A DNA stretch of 64,000 nucleotides. Source: CAVRXQ01 sp963838845 (GTDB lineage Bacteria; Actinomycetota; Acidimicrobiia; Acidimicrobiales; Bog-793). Where the stretch lies: NCBI GenBank assembly GCA_963838845.1, contig CAWISR010000003.1:496001-560000 (forward strand), read 5' to 3'. The notes under the pieces are model-generated. The model searched no databases. It saw only the letters and a program-made list of their open reading frames with translations, and was not told where the DNA came from. Positions 8,956-17,724 of the stretch are shown here, one piece after another; the first letter of the stretch is position 1; every line of letters begins with the position of its first letter. Position numbers and translations under genes: made by a program.

Positions 8956-8986
8956 GCGACCTCCCCGGCTTTGCCGACGAGGTCGC
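8956..8986 (+). promoter_or_regulatory. Strong hairpin followed by T-rich tract, leader of the CHAP gene
   Basis: Outer arms GCGACCTC (8956-8963) and GAGGTCGC (8979-8986) enclose an inner CGGC-TTT-GCCG stem, giving about 12 base pairs. GGCCGTTTTGGTTTT follows at once. This looks like an intrinsic terminator on the plus strand, yet it sits only about 26 bases before the CHAP start codon, where an attenuator would be placed. No known riboswitch was recognised upstream. Confidence 0.45.
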
Positions 8987-9012
8987 GGCCGTTTTGGTTT
9001 TGGAGGGGTCGA

Positions 9013-9871
9013 TTGGGGAAGGGGCGTCTTCGCGCGCTCGCGTGCGGTGCCTTCGCGCTCTCGAGCGCTTTCGCGACCGGGTCGGCGATCGCGTCCGCCC
9101 CGCCCGCCTCCGCGCAGCCGATGCCCGGCACGACTCCCGGGTGGTGCACGTCGAACGGTGCGCAAGTCGTCGGCTGGACGGGGACGTCGCCGAACGTCCC
9201 GATCTGCGGGGCCCGCTCCGAACGACGGCGGCACCTGGCAGTACGTGACGCTGCCCGGCCCGTACGGATCGGGCGGGTACTTCTTCAACGCGACGACCGG
9301 TTTCCAATGCGTCGAGCTCGCAGAGCGATTCCTCGCCGTGGCCGACGGACTCGCACCGGTGCTCGCGAACGGCCAGCAGGTCGCGGCGAACTACCACGCC
9401 GCCTACCCGAACACGCAGTTGTACGTGAACGGCAGTCGCGCCGCGGTCGGTCATCCTCCGGTCGCCGGTGACGTGATCAGCTTCTCGGAGGCGCCCGGTT
9501 TCGACGCCTACGACGACGGTCACGTCGCCGTCGTCTCCTCGAGTTCTGTGAACGAAAAGACCGGGAACGGGACCGTGACGATCGCGCAGGAGAACGTGAG
9601 CGCGGGCTACCAGATCTACACGGTGGTGCTGGCGCACTGGCGCCTCGTCGACCCGAACTCACCGTCCGACGCGCTCTTCGGGTTCCCGTACGCGGAATGG
9701 CTGCACGTGACTCCGTACCGCGTCGCATTCGGCGCGGCGAACACGAGCATCGTGAACGTACCGTACGTCGTCGGTGGGATCGATCCCGTCCAAGGGATCA
9801 TCGGCGACATGTCCGGCGGTTTCGGCCGGTTCGCGCACGGACGGCCGCACGCCCGCCGTCGCGGCCGCTGA
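9013..9871 (+). pseudogene. Secreted CHAP-domain cell wall hydrolase, frameshifted
   Basis: A TTG start with GGAGGGG just upstream opens a signal peptide (about residues 1-35, ending in PPASAQP) and a short linker with two Cys. At a run of four G (9208-9211) the frame must shift by one base to continue as the CHAP domain: catalytic Cys in GFQCVELAERF, His in DGHVAVVSS, with the following GTVTIAQENVS strand. Removing one G restores a 285-residue protein. CHAP enzymes cleave peptidoglycan peptides as amidases or endopeptidases. The gene is divergent from proS. Confidence 0.75.
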
Positions 9872-9874
9872 GGA

Positions 9875-10762
9875 CTACGCGCCTTCGAGGATCTCTTCGA
9901 GGCGACTCGCCTGCCAGGCGAGCTCGGCTGCTCCCCCTTCGTCGCCCCCACGGTCGTGTGCCGCCTCCCTCGCCCGCATCGCCGAGTCGCGAGCCGCGGC
10001 CCAAGCCGCCACGTAGGACGACTGGTGCTCGGCGCCAAGTGCGATCGGGCCCCACGGGGTGATGACGAGAGGGCTCGACGTCGGCGGTTGACCGTCGGGG
10101 TGCTCGTCGACCGCTTCTTCACGCGAACGCACGTAGCGCGGCAGGGCGACGTGGCGCACCGCTTCCAAGGCGGCGAGCACGGCCTCTTGTCCGGCGGCGA
10201 GCGTTGCCCACCCCGGGTCGTCGACCACGTCCAAGTCGTCGCCGAGATCTCTGGCCGTCGACGCGAGCACCGCGTCAGAGAGCGAATCGCGAACCTTGCG
10301 CAGCCGGCGCACCGCCGCGAGACGGGCGAGAAAGCCGAGTCGCTCGTCGGATCCGCGCTCGTCGCGCTCGAGCACGAGCCGTGCGCCCGCGAGAATCGGC
10401 GTGAGCTCTTCGCCGTCGGGGAGCGCCACGTGGTCGGTCCCTTCGAGCGCGTGCTCGGCGCAGTCGATCGCAAAGCGCGCCGCGACCTCAGTGCCCCAGC
10501 GCGTCTTCGCGACGAGGCGTGCGCTTGTCGTCTCGATCCTGTCGCCGAGGTCTTTTTGTTCTCCGAGCGCTTCAGCCCGATAGACGTTCTCGTCGAGCGC
10601 GTCCAAGAGCGCCGCTGCGCGCCGCAGCACGAGCGGGTTGGGCTCGGTCGTCGCCGCGCCGGGCGCGCCGGCTTCGTCGTCGGGGAGTCGCCAGGCGATC
10701 TCGCCGGTCGCGGCGTGCTCGATTCCATCCGCGCTCGTCGCCACGTAGAGATGGTCGGTCAT
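9875..10762 (-). CDS. Conserved hypothetical protein
   Basis: I do not recognise this 295-residue protein. It is soluble, rich in Ala, Arg, Glu and Asp, with no signal peptide or membrane helix. It opens with MTDHLYVATSADGIEHAATGEIAWRLPDD, resembling a short display or tag-like beta region, and continues as a mostly helical body. An AGGAG lies just before the ATG at 10762; a GTG one codon earlier is an alternative. It is convergent with the CHAP gene (3 bases apart) and downstream of tRNA-Pro. Confidence 0.65.
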   Translation of the reverse strand: MTDHLYVATSADGIEHAATGEIAWRLPDDEAGAPGAATTEPNPLVLRRAAALLDALDENVYRAEALGEQKDLGDRIETTSARLVAKTRWGTEVAARFAIDCAEHALEGTDHVALPDGEELTPILAGARLVLERDERGSDERLGFLARLAAVRRLRKVRDSLSDAVLASTARDLGDDLDVVDDPGWATLAAGQEAVLAALEAVRHVALPRYVRSREEAVDEHPDGQPPTSSPLVITPWGPIALGAEHQSSYVAAWAAARDSAMRAREAAHDRGGDEGGAAELAWQASRLEEILEGA

Positions 10763-10806
10763 CACACTCCTCGATCGTGCACGGACGGCATGGATGGATC
10801 GTTGAG

Positions 10807-10881
10807 TCGGGAAGGCGGGATTCGAACCCGCGACCTCAGCGTCCCGAACGCTGCGCGCTAACCAAGCTGCGCTACTTCCCG
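10807..10881 (-). tRNA. tRNA-Pro (CGG)
   Basis: A 75-base cloverleaf: acceptor CGGGAAG/CTTCCCG, D arm GCGC/GCGC, anticodon stem CAGCG/CGCTG with loop TTCGGGA (anticodon CGG), T arm GCGGG-TTCGAAT-CCCGC, discriminator A, and no encoded CCA. Its 5' ten bases overlap the 3' end of the corC gene on the same strand. Confidence 0.95.
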
Positions 10882-11702
10882 CCCGAAGCCGGTTGATCGG
10901 CGTCGCTCGGCGAAAGCGTAGCTGAAGGGATTTCGACCACGACTTTCGCGATTCGCCGCCGGTCCATGCGGGTGACACGGAACGTCGTCCCGTCGATCTC
11001 GACACTTTCGGATTCCTCGGGGATGTGGCCGAGCGCGTCGAGCAGGTAGCCGCCGAGCGTCACGTAGTCGCCCGCCGGGATCGAGGTCCCGATCTCCTCG
11101 TTCAATTCGTCGATCGCCGTCGCACCGTCGACGAGGAATCGATGCTCGTCAATCCGCATCACCGACGGGCTCGTCGCGCGATCGAACTCGTCGTGGATGT
11201 CACCGACGAGTTCGGAGACCAAGTCGTTGATCGTGAGCACGCCGGCGAACCCCCCGTATTCGTCGACGACGACCGCGAAGCCCCGACGTCCGCGCCGCAT
11301 GTCCGAGAGGATCGCGAGCGCGTTTCCGGATTCGGGAACGATGTACGGCTCCCGCAAACGCTCGGTCATCTGTTCGTCCGCGACGATCGCGCCGGTGTTC
11401 CCCCATTCGGCAGCGGCAGTCTCCCGGCTGACGAGGTCCTTTACGAACAGCACGCCTAACAGGTGATCGACGTCGCCCTTGTAGACGGGGAAGTGGCTGT
11501 GTCCCGAGCGACGCACCGCACGGGCGACATCGGCAAAGGCGACCGGTGCCGCGAGCCCGACGACGTCGACGCGGGGCGTCATCACCTCCTTGGCGGTCGA
11601 CTCACGCAGGCTGCGCAGGCCGTTTGTGATCTGCAGCTCCTGCTCCGACGGCGCGTGCTCAACGGCGGTGCCATGACGCCGGAGCCGTCGACGCAGCGGC
11701 AC
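10872..11702 (-). CDS. CorC/HlyC-family CBS-domain protein
   Basis: 276 residues, like the short YbeX/CorC type without the DUF21 membrane domain. It has paired CBS domains (about residues 37-165; VMTPRVDVVGL, GVLFVKDL, GFAVVVDEYGGFAGVLTINDLV) and a C-terminal CorC_HlyC domain with GDYVTLGGYLLDALGHIPEE. CBS pairs bind adenosine nucleotides; family roles include Mg2+/Co2+ efflux and membrane or ribosome stress. The TAG stop is formed by bases 8-10 of tRNA-Pro, so mature tRNA processing would remove the end of this coding region from any shared transcript. Confidence 0.85.
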   Translation of the reverse strand: MPLRRRLRRHGTAVEHAPSEQELQITNGLRSLRESTAKEVMTPRVDVVGLAAPVAFADVARAVRRSGHSHFPVYKGDVDHLLGVLFVKDLVSRETAAAEWGNTGAIVADEQMTERLREPYIVPESGNALAILSDMRRGRRGFAVVVDEYGGFAGVLTINDLVSELVGDIHDEFDRATSPSVMRIDEHRFLVDGATAIDELNEEIGTSIPAGDYVTLGGYLLDALGHIPEESESVEIDGTTFRVTRMDRRRIAKVVVEIPSATLSPSDADQPASGGK

Positions 11703-11711
11703 CGTGTGTCC

Positions 11712-12128
11712 TTACGTCCAGGCGACCGTCGGGGGCGCGAACGACTGGTCGTCGAAGCGCCCGCCAGCGAGCAGCGCTTCTTTCGCGCGCCGAAGTCGGA
11801 TCGGATCGAGCGGCTTCACCAAGTAGCCCTCGACACCGGCCCGCTTCGCCAAGAAGACGTCCGCCCGCCGATCGAGCAGCAAGAGGAAGGCGATGTGTGG
11901 CAGGCGCCCGCCGCTTTCTTCGTGCACGAGGTCGAACGCCAATGCGACGCCGCCCCTCGACTGGATCTGGCTGTCGGCGATGACGAGGTCCGGTTCGTAG
12001 GTTGCCGCGAGCTCCAAGGCGTGCTCGCTCGTCAGCGATTCGATGAGCTCGGTGCCCTCGTCGTCGACCCCGGCACCGATCTCGTTCAACAGGCCGCGCT
12101 CGTCGGCGACGATCAGGATCCGTGGCAT
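11712..12128 (-). CDS. Single-domain response regulator (receiver only)
   Basis: 138 residues, one receiver domain with no output domain. Phospho-acceptor Asp52 is in DLVIADSQ, the acidic pocket is at AD (residues 8-9), and the switch Lys is in GYLVKPL. It sits in a same-strand run whyArsA-ArsA-receiver-corC with short gaps. The partner kinase is not in the window. Such proteins often act by protein-protein contact. Confidence 0.8.
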   Translation of the reverse strand: MPRILIVADERGLLNEIGAGVDDEGTELIESLTSEHALELAATYEPDLVIADSQIQSRGGVALAFDLVHEESGGRLPHIAFLLLLDRRADVFLAKRAGVEGYLVKPLDPIRLRRAKEALLAGGRFDDQSFAPPTVAWT

Positions 12129-12144
12129 GGCCAAAAGGTACTGA

Positions 12145-13206
12145 TCATGACTCGAGGTGGCGAACGAGCTGCAAGAGCCCCTCCAAGTCGTGGACGTCGT
12201 GCTCGAGGTAGGGGACGTGCACGACGGGTGCCGGCGTGACCGCCTCGGCGAGCCCAGCGAACGACTCCTGCTCACCGCGCCGCAGCGTCGCAAGATCGGC
12301 GAGGTTCGTGACGAGGTCGCCCCACGCGCCCTCGTCCGCCGAGGCGTTGGCGACCGGGGGACCGAAGTCGGGGAGGACGCGGTTGACGATGAGCGCGTCG
12401 ACATTGAGCGAGCGGTCCTTCAGCGCTTGGGCGAAGTACGCGGCGTCGCCGATCGCGTCGACGCGGGGAGCGGCGATGAGCACGAAACCCGTCTTATCCT
12501 CCCCGAGCAGCTGCTCGACGCGCGCCGCGCGCTCGCGGAACCCCTCTTCCATCCCCTGGAACGCCTGGAAGAAGGCGACCGTGTCGTCGACGATGTCCGC
12601 CCCCGTCGCCTTCGCGATCGCCCGCACGAGCGCCTGGCTCGCGACGTGCGCGACACGCAGGTACGAGCCCTTCGGCGCGACGACGGCGCGGAAGATGCGG
12701 TTCGACAAGAACCCCTCGAGGCGCTTCGGCGCATCGAGGAAGTCGAGCGCGTGGCGCGTCGGTGGCGTGTCGACGACGACGAGGTCGTAGCTGCCCGAGT
12801 CGTAGAGCTCGAAGAGCTTTTCGGTCGCCATGTACTCCTGGGTTCCCGAAAGCACCGACGCCAAGTTGACGTAGACGCGGTTGTGCAAGATGCGCTGCGC
12901 CTGGTCGGCGTCGCTCGCGTAGCGCTGGATGAGCGCGTCAAAGGTGGTCTTCGCGTCGAGCATCACGGCGTGCAGCTCGCCGGGCCATGGCCCGTCGACC
13001 TCGGTCGGTTCGTCGACGACGCCTTGGTCACCGAGGGCGTCGGCGAGCCGGCGGGCTGGGTCCACCGTGATCACGCAGGCGCTTCGGCCGGCGAGCGCGG
13101 CTGCGACACCGAGCGCGGCGGCGGTCGTCGTCTTGCCGACCCCGCCCGAGCCGCAGCAGACGAGGACAGCCTGTTCGCGGACGAGCGTCTCGACCGTCCC
13201 GCTCAT
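12145..13206 (-). CDS. ArsA/Get3-family ATPase
   Basis: 353 residues with the deviant Walker A CGSGGVGKTTTAAALG (near residues 18-33), DPARRLAD switch region and VVVDTPPTRHALDFLD (switch II). The ATG overlaps the stop of the second ArsA gene (ATGA), indicating translational coupling. The pair, next to a whiB gene, matches the mycobacterial Rv3679-Rv3680 arrangement beside whiB4, where the two proteins form a heteromeric Get3-like ATPase linked to envelope stress. That function is by analogy; no arsenic genes are nearby. Confidence 0.88.
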   Translation of the reverse strand: MSGTVETLVREQAVLVCCGSGGVGKTTTAAALGVAAALAGRSACVITVDPARRLADALGDQGVVDEPTEVDGPWPGELHAVMLDAKTTFDALIQRYASDADQAQRILHNRVYVNLASVLSGTQEYMATEKLFELYDSGSYDLVVVDTPPTRHALDFLDAPKRLEGFLSNRIFRAVVAPKGSYLRVAHVASQALVRAIAKATGADIVDDTVAFFQAFQGMEEGFRERAARVEQLLGEDKTGFVLIAAPRVDAIGDAAYFAQALKDRSLNVDALIVNRVLPDFGPPVANASADEGAWGDLVTNLADLATLRRGEQESFAGLAEAVTPAPVVHVPYLEHDVHDLEGLLQLVRHLES

Positions 13207-14159
13207 AGCGCTTCGATTCCTTGCTCGAACGCCGCGACGAGCGACGCGAGCTCGTTCGGCCCGCTGAGCCCCCCGAACAGGAACGGCAGCTCGAAGTGCC
13301 CGAGGGGAAGGCGATGCGAAAGGCGGCCGATCTCGCCGCGCTGGGCGCGCTGGCGGGAGGTCCGGAAATCCGCCGCCTCTCTCAAGCGCCCGGCGAGTTC
13401 GGGCGAAGGTGAGGCGGCCCCGGCCGCCCGGGCAGCTTCTTCCGGATCGGCACCGAGGTGCTCGAGCACGGGGTAACAGGCGTTCACGACGACCGGCCCG
13501 AGGGCCACCTCGAGGCGGTCCTCGAGAGCGAAGGCGGTCTCGATCGCCTCGTTCACCGGGAGCTCTTCTGGGATGGTGACGACGATCACCTGGAAGCGCT
13601 TCGGGTCGCTGAGCATCTCTCCGACCCAAGCGGCCTGGGTGTGGAGCGGTCCCGAGCGCGCCGCGTCGGCGAGGCCCCCTGCACTCGAGAGGAACGAGAG
13701 CGCGTGGCCAGTCGCCGGGGCGTCGACGACGATGAGGTCGTACTCGCCAGCCTGCTCGAGCTGGCGGATCTTGCCGAGCACGAGCACGGTCGGCAGGCCC
13801 GGGACTGCCGTCGCGACGACCTCCAAGGCGCCGGAGCTCTTGAGTCGCGCCATCAGCCGCTTCAGTCCGTGGGAAGACAGGTAGTCGAGGAGTGCGGCGT
13901 CCGAGGTCAGCAGCCGTCCGCGGATCCGCCCGCGCTCTGGTCCGCCGCCCGAGAGGACGGCGTCGTCGTACTTGAGGGTGCCGGAGTAGCCGAAAAGCGC
14001 TTGCGGCCCGTTCGCCTCCTCCAAGACGACGAGGCCGACGTCGAGCCCAGCGCGTCGGGCGACGTCCGCGAATGTGGCGGCGACGGCGGTCTTGCCGACG
14101 CCGCCTTTGCCAACGACGACGACGACGTGGGACCGCCGACAGAAGTCGCCGAGGTCCAT
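13203..14159 (-). CDS. ArsA/Get3-family ATPase, partner subunit
   Basis: 318 residues, first gene of the ArsA pair. Walker A is VVGKGGVGKTAVAATF (near residues 15-30), and the switch II segment is VVDAPATGHALSFL. It lacks the extra insertions of its neighbour and ends with a Leu/Gly-rich C-terminal region. Its TGA overlaps the ATG of the second subunit. It is divergent from whiB with about 190 bases of shared upstream sequence, so one control region may serve both. Confidence 0.88.
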   Translation of the reverse strand: MDLGDFCRRSHVVVVVGKGGVGKTAVAATFADVARRAGLDVGLVVLEEANGPQALFGYSGTLKYDDAVLSGGGPERGRIRGRLLTSDAALLDYLSSHGLKRLMARLKSSGALEVVATAVPGLPTVLVLGKIRQLEQAGEYDLIVVDAPATGHALSFLSSAGGLADAARSGPLHTQAAWVGEMLSDPKRFQVIVVTIPEELPVNEAIETAFALEDRLEVALGPVVVNACYPVLEHLGADPEEAARAAGAASPSPELAGRLREAADFRTSRQRAQRGEIGRLSHRLPLGHFELPFLFGGLSGPNELASLVAAFEQGIEAL

Positions 14160-14347
14160 GGCCTGCCGAGCGTATCGAAGTCCAGGTCCGGCGCCATCTG
14201 CGAGCCGGGAACTTGTGGCAGGGCCTCTTGTCAGCTCAGGGAGCCCGGCGGTAGCCTCCGGGCGGTCGCCGGCGCTTCGGCCAGCCGCAGGCGCGGTGCC
14301 GCCCGCCGACCCGGCGAGACCCGTCGTGCGCGGGGCGAGGAGGATCC

Positions 14348-14614
14348 GTGGCGGCCGCTTTGCGATCCGAAGAGGTCTGGCAGCTCAAAGCACTGTGCCG
14401 CGGGCCGCAGGCGATGGTGTTCTTCCCGCCCACCCACGCCGAGTCCAAGGACGAAAAGAGCGAACGCGAGCAGGTCGCGAAGTCGATGTGCGCTTGCTGC
14501 CCGGTGAGGCGTCCGTGCCTCGACTACGCGTTGCGCATCCGGGAGCCCCACGGCATCTGGGGTGGGTTGAACGAGGTGGAGCGCAAGCAGTTGATCGAGG
14601 CGCGCGTCAGCTGA
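14348..14614 (+). CDS. WhiB-family [4Fe-4S] transcription regulator
   Basis: 88 residues with the four cluster-binding cysteines C17, C48, C51 and C57 (the last three in MCACCPVRRPC) and the GIWGG turn followed by a short basic tail. GTG start with GCGAGGAGG upstream. WhiB proteins bind an Fe-S cluster and the sigma factor region 4 and respond to redox or NO. Divergence from the ArsA pair is the whiB4 context of mycobacteria, so a WhiB4-like role is possible. The tail lacks a strongly basic AT-hook. Confidence 0.92.
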   Translation: MAAALRSEEVWQLKALCRGPQAMVFFPPTHAESKDEKSEREQVAKSMCACCPVRRPCLDYALRIREPHGIWGGLNEVERKQLIEARVS

Positions 14615-14618
14615 GGGC

Positions 14619-15791
14619 TCAGCTCGCCGGGCGCGAGAGCCGCTCCTCGACACGCTCGATGAGACGCGCGCTGCAGCCCGACATCTCGACGACCGGGGCG
14701 ACGTCCGTCGAAAGCCGCGCCGCGATCCCGCCAAAGACGCGCCCCGAAGGGCTCGACGCGTCGAGCTGCGCGAACGCCCCGGCGTCGCCGGCCGCAGAGA
14801 GCGCTGGGTCGATCGGCAGCGAACCAAGCAACTCGACCCCGATCGCGCGGGCGAGTTCCGCACCGCCGCCCGCTCCGAAGAGCGCGTGTCGGTGGCCGTG
14901 CTCGCACTCGAAGGCGGACATGTTCTCGATCACGCCGGCGACGCGCACATGCCCTTTGCGTGCCATGTCGGCGGCACGCTGCGCGACCTTCGCGGCGGCA
15001 GGCGACGGCGTCGTGACGACGAGGAACTCGGCGCGCGGCAGCATGCGCGACAGCGCCATCTGCACGTCCCCGGTGCCTGGTGGCATGTCGACGAGGAGGT
15101 AGTCGAGGTCGCCCCAGTCGACATCTTCCAAGAAGTGCTGGACGGCACGGGCGAGCACGAGACCGCGCCACATGATTGCTTCCTGTTCGTTCGACAAGAA
15201 CCCCATGGAGACGACCTGAAGGTCAGAGTCGCCGACCGCAACTCGCGCTGGCACCATTTTTTTGTGCCGCACCGCGAGCGGACCCTGGACACCCAACAGG
15301 CGCGGGATCGAGAATCCCCAGATGTCGGCGTCAAGCAAGCCGACGTTGAAACCCTTGCGGCTTAGAGCGACGGCGAGCGCGGCGGTGACTGACGACTTGC
15401 CGACGCCGCCCTTGCCCGAGACGATTGCGAGGACGCGAGTCGAGGTCGGGAAACCCGTTGCCACCGCCTTGCGCTGTGCGAGCCGTCGCGCCGTCGACAT
15501 CACCCTCGCTCGCTCGTCTTTGTCCATTTCGACGGTCGTGACCTCGACCTCGTCGACACCGTCGAGCGAGACGAGGTGCCGCGTGACGTCGTCTCGGAGC
15601 TGGGTGCGCAGCGGGCAGCCGGCGATCGTGAGGGCGATCTCGACGTGCGCCCGCCCGCTTTCGAGGCCGACCGAGCGCACCATGCCGAGGCTAACGAGGT
15701 CCTCTCCGAGCTCGGGATCGACGACGCCGGTCAACGCGGCGAGCAGCTCGTCGTCCGTCGGCCCGTCCCACGGTTCGCGACCGGTGGGCAC
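14619..15791 (-). CDS. mrp: Mrp/ApbC Fe-S carrier P-loop ATPase
   Basis: A MIP18-type domain (VVDPELGEDLVSLGMV, near residues 18-33) is followed by a ParA-like ATPase with SGKGGVGKSSVTAALAVAL, DADIWGFSIPRLLG and VDMPPGTGDVQMAL. The family carries Fe-S clusters to apo-proteins. The frame stays open upstream to 15884, but the first 30 codons do not look conserved; I prefer GTG at 15791. It is convergent with whiB and divergent from the IscA-type gene, so both Fe-S genes share one intergenic control region. Confidence 0.88.
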   Translation of the reverse strand: MPTGREPWDGPTDDELLAALTGVVDPELGEDLVSLGMVRSVGLESGRAHVEIALTIAGCPLRTQLRDDVTRHLVSLDGVDEVEVTTVEMDKDERARVMSTARRLAQRKAVATGFPTSTRVLAIVSGKGGVGKSSVTAALAVALSRKGFNVGLLDADIWGFSIPRLLGVQGPLAVRHKKMVPARVAVGDSDLQVVSMGFLSNEQEAIMWRGLVLARAVQHFLEDVDWGDLDYLLVDMPPGTGDVQMALSRMLPRAEFLVVTTPSPAAAKVAQRAADMARKGHVRVAGVIENMSAFECEHGHRHALFGAGGGAELARAIGVELLGSLPIDPALSAAGDAGAFAQLDASSPSGRVFGGIAARLSTDVAPVVEMSGCSARLIERVEERLSRPAS

Positions 15792-15898
15792 CTCACAAAT
15801 GTTAACGAGGAATGATTCTCTGACCGTAGGTCGATGACGTGCATGATTGGAGTGGTCGGTTGGTACGATCGTGAGGGTCTGCACAGAGGAGATGGCAA

Positions 15899-16264
15899 GT
15901 GAGCATCGTCACTGACGTGAAGATTGGCCAGCGACCGAGCCCGGTCACCCTCACCGACTCCGCCGTCGACAAGGTCACCGAACTGTTGGCGCAGGAGGCG
16001 GACGCCGGCGAGCTGGCGCTGCGCGTCGCCGTGCGGCCCGGCGGCTGCTCCGGTTACAGCTACGACATGTTCTTTGACGCCGAGATCGCCGACGACGACG
16101 TCGTCCGCACCTTCGGGGCGGTGCGAGTCGTCGTCGACCCAGAGAGCGCGCAGTTCATCAAGGGGTCGACGCTCGACTACCGCGATGGACTGCAAGGCGC
16201 GGGCTTCCACATCACGAACCCCTCTGCGACCCGCACCTGTGGCTGCGGGTCCTCCTTCTCCTGA
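15899..16264 (+). CDS. HesB/IscA-family Fe-S assembly protein
   Basis: 121 residues with the A-type carrier signature: RPGGCSGYSYDMFFD (Cys near residue 49) and the C-terminal CGCGSSF pair. GTG start preceded by AGAGGAG. A-type carriers accept Fe-S clusters and pass them to targets; ErpA is the closest named type, but IscA cannot be excluded. It is divergent from mrp and its TGA overlaps the probable start of the RidA gene. Confidence 0.92.
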   Translation: MSIVTDVKIGQRPSPVTLTDSAVDKVTELLAQEADAGELALRVAVRPGGCSGYSYDMFFDAEIADDDVVRTFGAVRVVVDPESAQFIKGSTLDYRDGLQGAGFHITNPSATRTCGCGSSFS

Positions 16265-16626
16265 GCGAGTCGGCCCCGGCCGCTCCGCCCCCCTATTCGC
16301 CGGTCGTTCGCGCCGGCGACTTCCTGATCTGCTCGGGCCAGCTCGGGATGAGGGAGGGCGCCATCGTCGACGGGGGTGTCGCGGCAGAGGTCAGCCAGGC
16401 GCTCGCCAACCTCGCCAAGCTGCTCGAAAAGCACGGCAAAAGCCTCGCCGACGTTGTGAAGACGACCGTGTTCCTGGTTGACATGGACGCCTACGCCACG
16501 ATGAACACCGCCTACTCCGCGTGCTTCGGCGAGCACCGGCCGGCGCGTTCGGCGATCGGAGTCACCGCGCTTCCGCTCGGCGCCCACGTCGAGGTGGAAG
16601 CCTGGGTGTACGCGCCCGGTTCATGA
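16261..16626 (+). CDS. RidA-family protein (reactive imine deaminase-like)
   Basis: About 121 residues with the RidA/YjgF fold features: PYSPVVRAGDFLICSGQLG at the start, QALANLAKLLEKHG, VVKTTVFLVDMDAYATMN and a C-terminal HVEVEAWVYA. The usual catalytic Arg segment is present as PARSAIGVTALP. RidA hydrolyses enamine/imine intermediates. No ATG, GTG or TTG fits the N-terminus; the only near-start codon in frame is CTG at 16261, overlapping the previous stop (CTGA), so the start is uncertain. Overlap with the next gene is ATGA. Confidence 0.85.
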   Translation: MSESAPAAPPPYSPVVRAGDFLICSGQLGMREGAIVDGGVAAEVSQALANLAKLLEKHGKSLADVVKTTVFLVDMDAYATMNTAYSACFGEHRPARSAIGVTALPLGAHVEVEAWVYAPGS

Positions 16627-17714
16627 CCACGCGGCGCATTCCTCGCTCCCGCCTCGTCGCCCTTCTCGCCGTCAGCCTCACCTCCGCAACGCTTGCCGCC
16701 TGCGGCGCGAGCGGCCCGTCCGCGCACACGACGACGACGCTGCCGCCGCTGCCACCCTCGGTGTTCGGCGTCATCACCGTGATCGGCAGCGGCGCGGCGG
16801 CGGGAACCGGCGACGGTGTCGAGCGAATCCAGCTGTCGAGCGTTCCGCCCGAGATCCTGCCGCGCATCCGCGTCGGAGAGTTCCCGGACGCCGTCGCCAT
16901 CGCGCCCGACGGCAAGACGGCGTACGTGACGAGCTACACCGCGAACACCGTCACGCCGATCGACCTCGCGACGGGAAAGGCCGGCCATCCGATCGCGGCG
17001 GGAAACGGTCCGGCCGGGATCGCGATCACCCCCGACGGCAAGACCGCCTACGTCACCGACGCCGGCACGTCGCCGATCGGTCACACGGTCACCCCGATCG
17101 ACCTCGTGACGGGAAAGGCCGGGGGCCCGATCACCGTCGGAGGCGGACCGCAGGCGATCGCGATCACACCCGACGGGAAGATGGCCTACGTGACCAACGC
17201 CGGCGCGATCGTGACCGGTCAAACGGGCGCGATCGGCAATACCGTCACGCCGATCGACCTCGCGACAGGGCGCGCGCTGCCCCCGATCACGGTCGGCAAC
17301 GCGCCCATTGCCATCGCGATCTCGGGCGGGACCGCGTTCGTCGCGAACCAGGGCTCTGAGAGTGTCTCCACGATCGACCTCGCGACGCGCACCTCCGGCG
17401 CGGCGATTGCCCTCGCCGGCGCGCCGCAGTCGATCGCCTTCTCGGGCGAGGACGCCTGGGTCGCGGTGTCGAAGACGTCGCTGCCCTCCGCGAATTCGCT
17501 GACGCCGATCAACCTCGTTTCCGAGACGGCCGGCACACCCGTTCCGGTCGGCAGCGCCCCGACCTCGGTCGCGATCGAAAACGGGACGGCGTGGGTCGTC
17601 TGCTCCGACTCGATCGTGCCGGTCGTGCTCTCCGCGCATCCGCACGCGAAATCCGCCGTTGCCGTGCCGGGCGGCCCGTACGCAATTGCGCTCTACGTCC
17701 TCCGGTCGCGATGA
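16623..17714 (+). CDS. YVTN-type beta-propeller lipoprotein
   Basis: 363 residues: signal peptide with lipobox LAAC (Cys near residue 27), Thr-rich linker, then about seven blade repeats such as AIAPDGKTAYVTSYTANTVTPIDLATG and AITPDGKTAYVTDAG. The propeller would be anchored outside the membrane. Such proteins are thought to bind ligands or partner proteins; no function is shown. The start overlaps the RidA stop. Its 3' end is 10 bases from the convergent GlnR-like gene. Confidence 0.85.
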   Translation: MTTRRIPRSRLVALLAVSLTSATLAACGASGPSAHTTTTLPPLPPSVFGVITVIGSGAAAGTGDGVERIQLSSVPPEILPRIRVGEFPDAVAIAPDGKTAYVTSYTANTVTPIDLATGKAGHPIAAGNGPAGIAITPDGKTAYVTDAGTSPIGHTVTPIDLVTGKAGGPITVGGGPQAIAITPDGKMAYVTNAGAIVTGQTGAIGNTVTPIDLATGRALPPITVGNAPIAIAISGGTAFVANQGSESVSTIDLATRTSGAAIALAGAPQSIAFSGEDAWVAVSKTSLPSANSLTPINLVSETAGTPVPVGSAPTSVAIENGTAWVVCSDSIVPVVLSAHPHAKSAVAVPGGPYAIALYVLRSR

Positions 17715-17724
17715 AAGCGTTCGG

